Shown: positions 34,096-42,166 of the stretch, in pieces
Position numbering within the stretch: the first letter of the stretch is position 1
How the letters are laid out: the number at the start of each line of letters is the position of its first letter
Source of the DNA: Neoroseomonas eburnea
GTDB lineage: Bacteria; Pseudomonadota; Alphaproteobacteria; Acetobacterales; Acetobacteraceae
Direction of reading: 5' to 3'
DNA length: 64,000 nt
NCBI RefSeq assembly: GCF_018129005.1
Contig: NZ_JAAEDL010000008.1
Span: forward strand, 124,001-188,000
Translations under genes and position numbers: made by a program
The notes under the pieces: model-generated
The model's database searches: none
What the model was told of the DNA's origin: nothing
The model's input: the letters and a program-made list of their open reading frames with translations, nothing else

Positions 34096-35829
34096 TCAGG
34101 GCAGTGCCGTCGCGTGGTCCGCTGGCGGCCGTGGCAGGCCGAGCAGCTCCGGGTTCAACCCGGTGCGGACCTCCGTGATGCGTGCCGCGATCTCGTCCGT
34201 GGGGAGGCCGAGCGCAATCAGCACTTCCTCCGCAAGCGCCAGGCCCGCGGCGAGGTTCTCCGGCAGGATGCGCGACGCGCCGGCCTCGATGAGCGGCCGC
34301 AGCCCGACGGCGTCGTCGGTGCTCACGATGGCCGGCACCCTGGGCGCGGCGATCCGGAGGCGGCGCAGGAGTCGCTCGGTGGGGTGCTCGGGCAGGGTCG
34401 TCGCAACGATCCGCGCGCGCCCGACGGCGACGGCCCGCAGGATGGAGAGCCGCGTGGCGTCGCCGAACACGGCGCGGTGGCCGTGCTCCTGGGCCAGGCG
34501 CAGACGCTCGACGTCCCGCTCGATCACGACGTAGGGCACGGCGCTCGCCCTGAGCGCTGCCGCCACCAGGCGCCCGACCCGACCATACCCGCACACGACG
34601 GCGTGGCCCGAAAGCCCCGCGCAGGACTCGGCGATGGCGGCCTCGTCGATTTTGGTGCGGGCCTCGGCCCAGCCCAGGAGCGCGGCGACCTGGCCGCTTC
34701 GCTGTATGAGGAGGGGCGCTATCACCATGCTGAGCGCGACGGTGACGAGGACGAGCTGACCCGCCGCGGCATCAAGCAGCCCGGCCGCAAGCGCCTGGGC
34801 GACGATCAGCAGCGCGAACTCACCCCCGTGAGCGAGCACCAGGCCGGCGCGCAGCGCAGGCGCCGCCGCCCACCCGGCGATCCGCGCCACGGCGAAGACG
34901 ATCAGCGCCTTCGAGCCGACCAGCAGCAGCACCGCGCCCAGCACGAGCAGCGGGCTCGCGGTGATCGCGCCAGGATCGAGCGACATGCCGACGGTAAGGA
35001 AAAAGAGGCCGAGCAGCATATCGCGGAAGGGGCGGATCTCGTCCTCGACCTGGTGGCGGAAATCGCTTTCGCCGACCAGCATGCCCGCAAGGAAGGCCGC
35101 GATGGGCAGCGACAGCCCGGCCACGTGCGCGGCATGGGCCGAGGCCAGGATCAGCAGGAGTGTCACCAGCTGAAACAGCTCGTTGGACCTGGTGCCGGCA
35201 ACCCATTCGATGGCACGGGCGAGCGCGCGGCGGGCCAGCAGGGCCGTGGCGACGAAGAGCACGACGGCAACGGCGCTTCGCGTCACCCCCTGAAGCGTGT
35301 CAGCCTCGCCGCCTCTCCCGTGCAGTGCGTCCACCACCACGAGCACCGGCAGCGTGGCGAGGTCCTGGAACAGCAGGATTCCGAGCGCGATGCGGCCGTG
35401 CCGGCTGTTCAGCTCATCCTGGTCGGACAGCTGCTTGGCGGCGATGGCGGTCGAGGACATCGCGGCCGCGGCGCCGAGCACGAGGGCGGCGACCCAGCCG
35501 GCGCCCGCGAACCAGGCCACCGTCGCGGCAAGCGCGGTCGTCGCGACGACCTGCAGGCCTCCCAGGCCGAACACCACCGTGCGCGCCGCGATCATGCGCG
35601 GCAGCGAGAACTCCAGCCCGACGATGAACATCAGCAGGGCAACGCCGAGTTCGCCGAGAAAGCGGATGCCCTCGGTGGCACCCAGGAGGTTGAAGCCATG
35701 CGGACCGACCAGCAGCCCCGCCGTCAGGTAGCCGATGATCGGCGAGAAGCTCAGCCGCACGAGCGCGGCGACGACCACGAAGGAGGCGGCGGCGATGACG
35801 AGCATCTCGAGGATGAGGTGGTCGGCCAT
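34096..35829 (-). CDS. Kef-type monovalent cation:proton antiporter (CPA2) with TrkA-N domain
   Basis: A 577-residue membrane protein. Residues 1-385 contain about a dozen hydrophobic segments with CPA2 landmarks: FSPIIGYLTAGLLVGPHG, the ELGVALLMFIVGLEFSL segment, AAAMSSTAIAAKQL, and GILLFQDLATLPVL. From about residue 395 a RCK/TrkA-N Rossmann domain follows (GHAVVCGYGRVGRLVAAALRA, VIERDVERLRLAQEHG, VFGDATRL). It resembles YbaL/RosB more than KefC, and no KefF-type ancillary gene is present. It probably exports K+ or Na+ in exchange for protons. ATG 35829 is the family start. Confidence 0.9.
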   Translation of the reverse strand: MADHLILEMLVIAAASFVVVAALVRLSFSPIIGYLTAGLLVGPHGFNLLGATEGIRFLGELGVALLMFIVGLEFSLPRMIAARTVVFGLGGLQVVATTALAATVAWFAGAGWVAALVLGAAAAMSSTAIAAKQLSDQDELNSRHGRIALGILLFQDLATLPVLVVVDALHGRGGEADTLQGVTRSAVAVVLFVATALLARRALARAIEWVAGTRSNELFQLVTLLLILASAHAAHVAGLSLPIAAFLAGMLVGESDFRHQVEDEIRPFRDMLLGLFFLTVGMSLDPGAITASPLLVLGAVLLLVGSKALIVFAVARIAGWAAAPALRAGLVLAHGGEFALLIVAQALAAGLLDAAAGQLVLVTVALSMVIAPLLIQRSGQVAALLGWAEARTKIDEAAIAESCAGLSGHAVVCGYGRVGRLVAAALRASAVPYVVIERDVERLRLAQEHGHRAVFGDATRLSILRAVAVGRARIVATTLPEHPTERLLRRLRIAAPRVPAIVSTDDAVGLRPLIEAGASRILPENLAAGLALAEEVLIALGLPTDEIAARITEVRTGLNPELLGLPRPPADHATALP

Positions 35830-35862
35830 CGCAGGCTGTCCCCGGTTATCACCGCACAAGGA

Positions 35863-35882
35863 TGCACCTTAGCAGAGGTGCA
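35863..35882. promoter_or_regulatory. Inverted repeat TGCACC-N8-GGTGCA in divergent promoter region
   Basis: A perfect six-base inverted repeat between the antiporter and the LysR gene, 34 bases upstream of the antiporter start and 73 upstream of the LysR start. It could be an operator for the LysR protein, but LysR sites usually keep T-N11-A, which is not obvious here. Low confidence. Confidence 0.3.
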
Positions 35883-35954
35883 GGCGCTTCTGTCGGGCCC
35901 GCGTCGCGATCAACCCTGCTTCCGGGGCAGGCGCGGCCGCCGTAGCGTTGCGCG

Positions 35955-36860
35955 ATGGACCGGCTGACCGCGCTGCGGCTCTTCCTGCGGACTCTCGATC
36001 GCGGCGGCATCGCCGCGGCGGGGCGCTCGCTCGGGCTGTCGGCGACAGCAGCGTCGCGGGCGCTGCGCGAATTGGAGGACGACCTCGCGCTGCGGCTGTT
36101 CGACCGCACGACGCGCCATGTCGCGCCGACCGAAGCGGGGCGGCGCCTGGCCGCCCGCATCATGCCCCTGCTCGAGGGCCTCGACGCCGCCATGGTCGAG
36201 GCGCGCGAGATGCACGAGGAAGCGACCGGCACGCTACGCATCGTCGCGCGGCGCTCCTATTCGCTGCGCCATGTGGTGCCGCATCTCGCCGGCTTCCGCG
36301 CCGCGCATCCGCGGGTGGAGATCGATCTGGAGCTGACCGAGCAGACCGGGCTGGTGCCCGCGCATGGGGTGGACCTGGTGATCCGCCTGGGTCTGCCGGC
36401 GGGAAAGTCGTTCACCGGGTACCGGCTGGCATCGGGCCGGCGCATCCTGTGTGCCAGCCCCGGCTACATCGCAAGGCACGGCGCTCCGGCCTCGCCCGAC
36501 GCCGTGCTGCAGCACCCCTGCCTGACCTATCGCGAGGCCGATGAGGCGCCGGTCTGGGTATTCACCACCGCCGACGGCGCGCGGCGGGAGGTCACGGTGT
36601 CCGGGCCGTTCCGCTCCAACAGCGGGGAGGCGCTGCGCCAGGCCGCGCTGGATGGCATGGGCCTGGTGCTGCTGCCCGAATGGATGGTCGGTGACGATGT
36701 CGCGGCCGACCGCCTGACGGCACTGCTGCCCGGATTTCCTGCCTGGCCCGGCCCCTACCAGGCCGAGATCCACGCCGTGCATCTCCGCGCCGATCGGCTT
36801 CCGGCCAAGATCGCGGCCTTCGTCGCGCATCTGCTCGCCGTCGCGGATCCTGCCGCCTGA
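35955..36860 (+). CDS. LysR family transcriptional regulator
   Basis: A 301-residue LysR regulator. The winged HTH is at 1-60 (LRTLDRGGIAAAGRSLGLSATAASRALRELEDDLALRLFDR), followed by the linker helix and a substrate-binding domain (TGTLRIVARRSYSLRHVVPHLAGF; DLVIRLGLPAGKSF; GMGLVLLPEWM). It resembles the CrgA/DmlR-like subgroup. It reads toward the TauD-GMC pair 80 bases downstream and may control it. Confidence 0.92.
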   Translation: MDRLTALRLFLRTLDRGGIAAAGRSLGLSATAASRALRELEDDLALRLFDRTTRHVAPTEAGRRLAARIMPLLEGLDAAMVEAREMHEEATGTLRIVARRSYSLRHVVPHLAGFRAAHPRVEIDLELTEQTGLVPAHGVDLVIRLGLPAGKSFTGYRLASGRRILCASPGYIARHGAPASPDAVLQHPCLTYREADEAPVWVFTTADGARREVTVSGPFRSNSGEALRQAALDGMGLVLLPEWMVGDDVAADRLTALLPGFPAWPGPYQAEIHAVHLRADRLPAKIAAFVAHLLAVADPAA

Positions 36861-36940
36861 CGGCAGAGTGTTTTGCGAAGATGCCGGCTGGCGCCGCAAT
36901 GCGATGCGCCGCCAAGGTGGGGGCAGGAGGAAACGCCCCC

Positions 36941-37801
36941 ATGATCGAGACAACCCCGCTCACCCCCGTTCTCGGCGCCCGCATCACCGGCATCGACATC
37001 GCCCGCGGCGTCGACGCGACGACGTTGGCCGCGCTGCGCCATGCGCTCGACCGCTTCTCGGTGCTGGTCTTTCCCGACCAGCGGATCGACGACGCGGCGC
37101 AGATCGCCTTCAGCGAGGGGTTCGGGCCGCTCGAACGCACCCGTCCCGGCGCACCCGGGGCCGGGAGCCCGGTGATCATTCTCTCCAATATCGGCCAGGA
37201 CGGCGCGATCACGCCGCCGACCGACAAGCAGGTGCTGAACAACAAGGCGAACCGGTTCTGGCACCATGATTCCTCCTTCAAGCCGGTGCCGGCGCGGGCC
37301 TCGCTGCTGTCGGCCCGGGAGATTCCTTCGGCCGGCGGGGATACCGAATTCGCCTCCATGCGCACGGCCTTCGCGGCGCTCGACCGGGCCGAGCAGGACG
37401 CCTTGCGGGGTCGCGTCGCCATCCATGACTTCGGCTGGTCGCGCAGCCGCGTCGATCCGGCGCTGGTGACCGAGGCCGAACGCCGCCAGCACCCGCCGGT
37501 GCGCCAGGCGCTGGTGCTCGAGGAGAACCCATATGGCCCGGCCCTGTATCTCGGCGCGCATGCCCGCAGCATCGAGGGGATGGGCGAGGCGGAGTCGCGC
37601 GCGCTGATCGATCGGCTGATGGCGCAGGCGACGCAGCCTGCCTTCACCTACGCGCACAAATGGCGGCCGCATGACCTGGTCATGTGGGACAATCGTGCCG
37701 TGCTGCATCGGGCGACCCCCTTCGCGACGACGACGGAACGCCGCACCATGGTGCGCACCTGCGTCGCCGGCACGGCACCGACCATCGCCGTGGCGGCATG
37801 A
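36941..37801 (+). CDS. TauD/TfdA family 2-oxoglutarate-dependent dioxygenase
   Basis: A 286-residue Fe(II)/2-oxoglutarate oxygenase. Iron ligands are His108, Asp110 (WHHDSSF) and His256 (VMWDNRAVLHRATPF). Arg272, which binds the 2-oxoglutarate carboxylate, is in TMVRTCVAG. Spacing and length are close to TfdA (2,4-D dioxygenase). The family hydroxylates a carbon next to a sulfonate, ether or carboxylate. ATG 36941 has AGGAGG ten bases upstream. It overlaps the broken GMC oxidoreductase gene by four bases (ATGA), so the product was probably once oxidised further by that enzyme. Confidence 0.92.
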   Translation: MIETTPLTPVLGARITGIDIARGVDATTLAALRHALDRFSVLVFPDQRIDDAAQIAFSEGFGPLERTRPGAPGAGSPVIILSNIGQDGAITPPTDKQVLNNKANRFWHHDSSFKPVPARASLLSAREIPSAGGDTEFASMRTAFAALDRAEQDALRGRVAIHDFGWSRSRVDPALVTEAERRQHPPVRQALVLEENPYGPALYLGAHARSIEGMGEAESRALIDRLMAQATQPAFTYAHKWRPHDLVMWDNRAVLHRATPFATTTERRTMVRTCVAGTAPTIAVAA

Positions 37802-39000
37802 CGGCGGAGACTTTTGATGGCGACTGGGACCACATCATCGCCGGCACGGGCAGCGCCGGCTGCGTGCTGGCCAACCGCCTTTCGGCCGATCCGCGCCGCC
37901 GCGTGCTGCTGCTGGAAGCCGGCGGGGAAGCACAGCATCCGTACCTCCGTGTGCCGGCGGGCTTTCTCAAGACCTTCCGCGATCCGCGCTTCAACTGGAA
38001 CTTTGTCACCGAGCCCGGCCCTGGCGTGGACGGGCGGGCGATCCATACGCCACGCGGGCGGGTGCTCGGCGGGTCCTCGGCGATCAACGGGCATCTCTGG
38101 GTGCGCGGATCGGCGCGGGATTTCGACGATTGGGCGCAGGCGGGTTGCCGGGGCTGGTCGCATGCGGATGTGCTGCCGCATTTCCGCAGCCTTGAGGACT
38201 GCCGCGACGATGCGCACCGCGGCGCCGGCGGGCCGCAGCATGTCTCCGACATCCCCGCGTTGCATCCGATCGTCGCCGACTTCCTGGAGGGCGGCGCCGA
38301 ATGCGGCCTGGCGCGCAACCCGGACTACAACGGCGCGGCGCAGGAGGGCGTCTTCACCTACCAGCGCAGCATCCGCCGCGGCAGCCGCTTCAGCGCGGCG
38401 AGCGCCTTTCTCGCACCGGTACGTCGCCGCGCCAATCTGCGTATCGTCACCGGCGCGACGGTGCTGCGCATCGAGACGGCCGCGGGGCGTGCCACCGGCA
38501 TCACCTTCACCCGTGACGGCTGCACGCTGACGGCGCATGCGAAGGGCGACATCGTGCTGGCCGCGGGCGCGATCGGGACACCGCACCTGCTGCAGGTCTC
38601 GGGCCTCGGCCCGGCGGCGCTGTCGCGGGCGCCACTGCGAGGACAGCAGCCCGCCTGCATTCAACACCCGCCCTACCACATCAGACGTACCGGAGCCGCG
38701 GGGGGGGCCAATCCTACGGCACTCTGCAGACGGAGGCATCAGGCACCATCCGTACATGCCGAAATGGCCCCGAGAGACAGGCCCCGCGTTTCCTCGGCTG
38801 GGGCCGGCGGACGGGCGTCTCTCAGGTACGATTCACGCATTGGCCTCGCGTGTCTGGCAGCAAAGGCGGGCCTTTCGCAGGCCGGCCACGCCGACCCGGA
38901 AATCGTCTGCGACACCGCGACTGCGTGGTTGTGGTCGCAGTCTCCCGCGAACCCCTCTCTGCCGCCTGCTAGCCTGATTTCCCTGTTCTGCAGGGAATGA
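37798..39000 (+). pseudogene. GMC-family FAD oxidoreductase, truncated after signature 2
   Basis: The first 275 residues or so are a good GMC oxidoreductase (choline dehydrogenase-like): GTGSAGCVLANRL FAD motif at 16, GMC signature 1 GGSSAINGHLWVRG, GDIVLAAGAIGTPHLLQVSG (signature 2) at about 38553-38612. After GLGPAALSR (about 38628) the family sequence stops and unrelated, repeat-bearing sequence follows to a chance stop at 39000, with a run of eight G at 38700-38707. The substrate-binding C-terminal half and catalytic His are missing, so no activity is expected. It overlaps the dioxygenase stop by four bases. Confidence 0.8.
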
Positions 39001-39011
39001 ACAGGGAAATC
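38976..39011. repeat. 36-base palindrome: 13-base arms GATTTCCCTGTTC / GAACAGGGAAATC
   Basis: The arms are perfect inverted copies around the 10-base spacer TGCAGGGAAT, which itself carries another CAGGGAA. It lies between the truncated GMC gene and the transposase relic. It would fold into a stable stem in DNA or RNA. See the wider CAGGGAA cluster. Confidence 0.75.
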
Positions 39012-39149
39012 GGCGCCAGATGGTCCGATCCGGGGGCGCCGTCGCAACTGTAGTGCGCAGATATCCTGGAGTTCCGCGGCATTTCCCTACGGACCCGAAC
39101 AGGGAATTTCCAAGCGCGTTGCAGGGAACAGTGCACGGCACGCAGGGAA
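38976..39149 (+). repeat. Cluster of CAGGGAA repeats in a gene-free region
   Basis: CAGGGAA occurs on the plus strand at 38991, 39002, 39100, 39122 and 39143, mostly as (A)CAGGGAAtt, and the inverse TTCCCTG at 38979, with a variant TTTCCCTA near 39082. The copies sit in sequence (38629-39257) without any recognisable gene. Similar AACAGGGAATT-type repeats occur in other alphaproteobacterial genomes near mobile DNA, from general memory and not checked here. Confidence 0.6.
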
Positions 39150-39257
39150 TTCGGCTGCCAGGAATTGCTTGGGAGCCGCCCGCCGTTCGCGGTAGCGGCC
39201 GTGTCCGTGGTGATGGTGTAGGAGCGCGCTGGTCACCTGAGCGGGTATGAGCCGGGG

Positions 39258-39680
39258 TTAGATTGCCACGGCGGGCAGGCTGACGTTGGGAGCATCGCTG
39301 ATGGGGGCGAGCGTCTCAGGGCTCATGGAGCGGGGCTGCACGGCTCATTCGTCATTCTGCTCGTTCAGGATAGCACCGAGCAGGCGAGTGACGGCTTCCT
39401 CTTTGGGAAAGATGCCGACCACGTCGGTGCGGCGCTTGATCGCAGACCACTCATTCCAGCGGGTTGGTGGAGTGGATCTTGGCGCGGTGGTCCCTGGGGA
39501 GCGCCATGAACGCCAGCACGCCCTCCTCAGCCTGGTCCATCAGGGCGGCGAGCTTCGGCACCCTGGGGCGGAGTTGGTCGGCGACGGTGCGCCATTGCCT
39601 CTTCGCCCCCTCGGCATCGGCCTCGGCAAAGGCGGCGCCGATCCAGGTCGAGACGAAGCGGCGGTGGCCGTCGCCGGCAT
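39258..39680 (-). pseudogene. IS256-family (Mutator-type) transposase, C-terminal relic
   Basis: On the minus strand the C-terminal third of an IS256-type transposase can be read: RRFVSTWIGAAFAEADAEG (near 39675), KRQWRTVADQLRPRVPKLAAL, HRAKIHSTNPLE. After a frame change near 39455 it goes on as IKRRTDVVGIFPKEEAVTRLLG and AILNEQNDE, with TGA in place of the expected Trp, then NVSLPAVAI and TAA at 39258-39260. The DDE region upstream is gone. It is a dead fragment, and no terminal inverted repeats were found. Confidence 0.8.
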
Positions 39681-39731
39681 GTGGCTCTCGACCCCTTCCT
39701 CGGTAGCGGCACGACGCTGGTCGCGGCGTAG
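39681..39731 (+). pseudogene. DNA methyltransferase C-terminal motif relic
   Basis: Directly at the point where transposase homology ends, the plus strand reads VALDPFLGSGTTLVAA followed by TAG. DPFLGSGTT is the AdoMet-binding motif of N4-cytosine/N6-adenine DNA methylases. Only 16 codons survive, in a frame with no methylase sequence upstream. It looks like a scar of an earlier insertion or deletion. Confidence 0.55.
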
Positions 39732-39881
39732 GGGAACTGAGCGCTCTTGAGTTCACCGATCGCGCATCCTGCATAGCGGTTTTGCCGCGGCGCGACCCTC
39801 AGAACTGAGGTGCGCCGTCAATTCGATGGCATCCAAGGTGACGGAGCGCCTCCACGCCGCAGAGGCGACTCGAATAGTACA

Positions 39882-39895
39882 TTGTGCATTCTACC
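39882..39895. promoter_or_regulatory. GntR-type box, site A (TTGTGCATTCTACC)
   Basis: One of five related boxes in the catabolic island, 74 bases upstream of the Bug start at 39970. It matches TAATGCATTCTACC at 12 of 14 positions. A GACT sequence lies 16 bases before its CATTCT, the same spacing as at site B, consistent with the box overlapping a -10 region. Confidence 0.5.
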
Positions 39896-39969
39896 TTCTG
39901 TGCGCATGCTGAAGCGCGCGGTCCGCAGCGAGCGCTCGACGCGCGGCGGAGCAGCACAGGAGGAAATCG

Positions 39970-40971
39970 ATGTTTTCGAATCGGCGCGATCTTTGGGGCC
40001 TCGCGGCGGCTGCGGCCGCGTCTTTCGGAGCCGCGCGCGCCGCACCTGCTCAACCTCTGCGACCTTGGCAGCCGACAAAGCCGATCACACTGGTCGTACC
40101 TTTTGCCGCTGGCGGGACCACGGACCTGATGGCGCGGCTAATCGCCGGGCCGATGAGGCAGCGCTTCTCTCAGCCGGTGGTCGTCGAGAACGCGGCCGGC
40201 GCCAGCGGCAACATCGGCGCGGCCCGCGTCGCCCGCGCCGGCGCGGACGGCCACACTGCGCTATTGGCCCATGTCGGCGTACTAGCCATCAACCGGCACC
40301 TCTTCCGGAACATGCCGTTCGACGCCGAACGCGATTTCGTGCCGGTCGGTCTAGTCTGCACCAATCCGATGGCCCTGCTGGTCTCGACGCGCTCCGGGAT
40401 CCCGGATCTGGCGGCCCTGATCGCGCGGGCGCAGGAAGGTCGCCTCAAGGTCGCGACCTCGGGGAACGGCTCGACGCTCCATATCGGGGCGCTGCAGTTC
40501 CTCGCGGCCGTCGGTGGGCGGGCCGACCTAATCCCGTATCGGGGCGGGGCGCCGGCTGTGAACGACCTGCTGGCGGGCGTGGTGGACATGCTGGTCGAGC
40601 AGGCCGCGAGTGCCATCACGAACCAGCAGGGAGGCATGGCGCGCGCCTTCTTCGTCACGGGCAGCGCCAGGTTACCTGGCTTGCCAAACGTGCCGACGGC
40701 GGCTGAGGCCGGGCTGCCAGCCGTGAATTTCGAGGTCTGGAACGGCGTAGTGCTGCCGGCCGCGTCCTCACCGGCTGTGGCCGCGGCCTGGAACGCGGCG
40801 CTCACCGCCGCCCTGACCGACAGCGATGTGAGGTCGCGCCTCGTTCAGCTCAGCGCCCGCCTGCCGGAAGGCCAGGAAGGCAGCCCAGCGCATCTCGGCG
40901 ACCTCATTCGTCGCGACGGCGAGAAATGGGGCCGGCTGCTGCGGGAGACGGGCGTGCAGCCAGGGGATTGA
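39970..40971 (+). CDS. Bug/TctC-family substrate-binding protein
   Basis: A 333-residue Bug protein with signal MFSNRRDLWGLAAAAAASFG...ARAAPAQ. Motifs are KPITLVVPFAAGGTTDLMARLI, ENAAGASGNIGAARVARAGADG and LIPYRGGAPAVNDLLAGVVD. ATG 39970 is preceded by AGGAGG. It is the first gene of the catabolic island, with a GntR-type box upstream, and it precedes the CoA ligase genes by 55 bases that contain another box, so it is probably transcribed on its own. Confidence 0.92.
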   Translation: MFSNRRDLWGLAAAAAASFGAARAAPAQPLRPWQPTKPITLVVPFAAGGTTDLMARLIAGPMRQRFSQPVVVENAAGASGNIGAARVARAGADGHTALLAHVGVLAINRHLFRNMPFDAERDFVPVGLVCTNPMALLVSTRSGIPDLAALIARAQEGRLKVATSGNGSTLHIGALQFLAAVGGRADLIPYRGGAPAVNDLLAGVVDMLVEQAASAITNQQGGMARAFFVTGSARLPGLPNVPTAAEAGLPAVNFEVWNGVVLPAASSPAVAAAWNAALTAALTDSDVRSRLVQLSARLPEGQEGSPAHLGDLIRRDGEKWGRLLRETGVQPGD

Positions 40972-41009
40972 GGGTAGCGCTGGAGAGCGTTGTTGACTCA
41001 AAGAATGGA

Positions 41010-41023
41010 AAATGCATTCTACC
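41010..41023. promoter_or_regulatory. GntR-type box, site B (AAATGCATTCTACC), three bases before the CoA-ligase start codon
   Basis: It matches the consensus at 13 of 14 positions. TTGACT (40993-40998) lies 16 bases upstream of CATTCT (41015-41020), giving a plausible -35/-10 pair with the box over the -10 element. Transcription from it would begin at or near the start codon at 41027, which would make the mRNA almost leaderless. Confidence 0.55.
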
Positions 41024-41026
41024 TCG

Positions 41027-42166
41027 ATGTTGATGCTCGAAGCCGAAGGCAAGGCGTTGTTGGCCGGATCGGGTCTCCCGATCCCGGCCGGTGCGCACCT
41101 CGTCAGTGACGCCGCCGGCGTGGCTGGCCTGTCGCTCACCTTTCCCCTGGCTGCCAAGGCGCAGGTCCGCAGCGGCGGCCGCGGCAAGGCGGGCGGAGTC
41201 CGCCGCTGCGACGGACCCGCCGAGGCCGAGGCCGCCGTGGCCGCCATTCTCGGCACACGCTTCGGGGGCGAGCTCCCATCGGGCGTGCTGCTGGAGCCTT
41301 GGTTGCCCATCGCGCGGGAGATGTACCTCTCCGTGGTCGTGGATGGCCGCGCTGGCGGTTTTGTCGCTCTCTACGCGCCCGAGGGCGGCGTTGAGATCGA
41401 AGCCGGTCCGCCGCCGCTTCGCTACGAGTTCGGCTTGCCGCGTAACTTCCGCGCCCATGAGTTCCGCCGCCTGCTCGAAACGGTGGAAGCCGATCGCGCG
41501 GTGCGCGAGCGCGTCATCGCGCTGACGCGCAGGCTGCTGCAGGTCGCCGCGGCACAAGACTGCACAACCGTTGAGATCAATCCGCTGATCCGTCTCCAGG
41601 ACGGCAATCTGGTCCTCGGCGACGCGAAGGTGGTGCGCGACGACGCCGCGGCCTTCCGCCACCTGGAGCTCGAGGCCGCCCTGGTCTCCGAACGCATGCG
41701 CGAAGTCGAGGATGTCCGTCGCTGCCAGGACGCCAGCCTGATGCTGGTCTGGCTCGAAGGTGAGGTCGGGCTGATTTCCGGCGGCGCCGGCATGACCATG
41801 GCTGCCATGGATGCGATTGCGGCCGCCGGCGGCGCCCCGGCCTGCTTCCTCGACACCAGCGGCAACCCTACCCCCGCCGGCTTCGGCCTGGCCTTCGAAC
41901 TGCTCGATCGCAACCCCGGTGTCCGCGCCATCCTGGTCAGCATGTTCGGTGGTGGGCTGCACACCGACCGCGTCGCACGCACACTCGTCGGCATCCTTGA
42001 GGCCCGCGGGCCCGGGGCGAAGCCGGTGGTGCTCCGCCTGCAGGGCACCGGCAGCGAGGCGGCGACCGAGATCCTCGCCGCCGCCGGCCGTGTGAACCAC
42101 GCCTCGCTCGAAGAGGCCGTCGCCGAGGTCGTCGCCCGTACGCGGGCCCCGGAGGCCCGGGCATGA
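41027..42166 (+). CDS. Succinyl-CoA-synthetase-type acyl-CoA ligase, beta (ATP-grasp) subunit
   Basis: A 379-residue SucC-like protein (also resembles malate-CoA ligase beta). The ATP-grasp N-domain has PLAAKAQVRSGGRGKAGGVRR near residue 50 and TVEINPLIRL near 185. The C-terminal CoA-ligase domain includes GLISGGAGMTMAAMDAIAAAGG and FLDTSGNP. It forms the ligase with the alpha subunit encoded next (ATGA overlap), making a CoA thioester from a carboxylate and ATP. The substrate need not be succinate, since this copy sits in a catabolic island. ATG 41027 lies just after the box; ATG 41033 is an alternative. The ATG at 41012 lies inside the box. Confidence 0.9.
   Translation: MLMLEAEGKALLAGSGLPIPAGAHLVSDAAGVAGLSLTFPLAAKAQVRSGGRGKAGGVRRCDGPAEAEAAVAAILGTRFGGELPSGVLLEPWLPIAREMYLSVVVDGRAGGFVALYAPEGGVEIEAGPPPLRYEFGLPRNFRAHEFRRLLETVEADRAVRERVIALTRRLLQVAAAQDCTTVEINPLIRLQDGNLVLGDAKVVRDDAAAFRHLELEAALVSERMREVEDVRRCQDASLMLVWLEGEVGLISGGAGMTMAAMDAIAAAGGAPACFLDTSGNPTPAGFGLAFELLDRNPGVRAILVSMFGGGLHTDRVARTLVGILEARGPGAKPVVLRLQGTGSEAATEILAAAGRVNHASLEEAVAEVVARTRAPEARA

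Noticed and set aside
34114-35967. A 617-codon rightward frame opposite the antiporter gene
   Set aside because: It is charged low-complexity sequence that mirrors the membrane protein codons; no domain and no start context.
38976-39149. CRISPR array from the repeated CAGGGAA units
   Set aside because: The repeats are only seven to eleven bases, unevenly spaced and partly inverted, with no cas genes.
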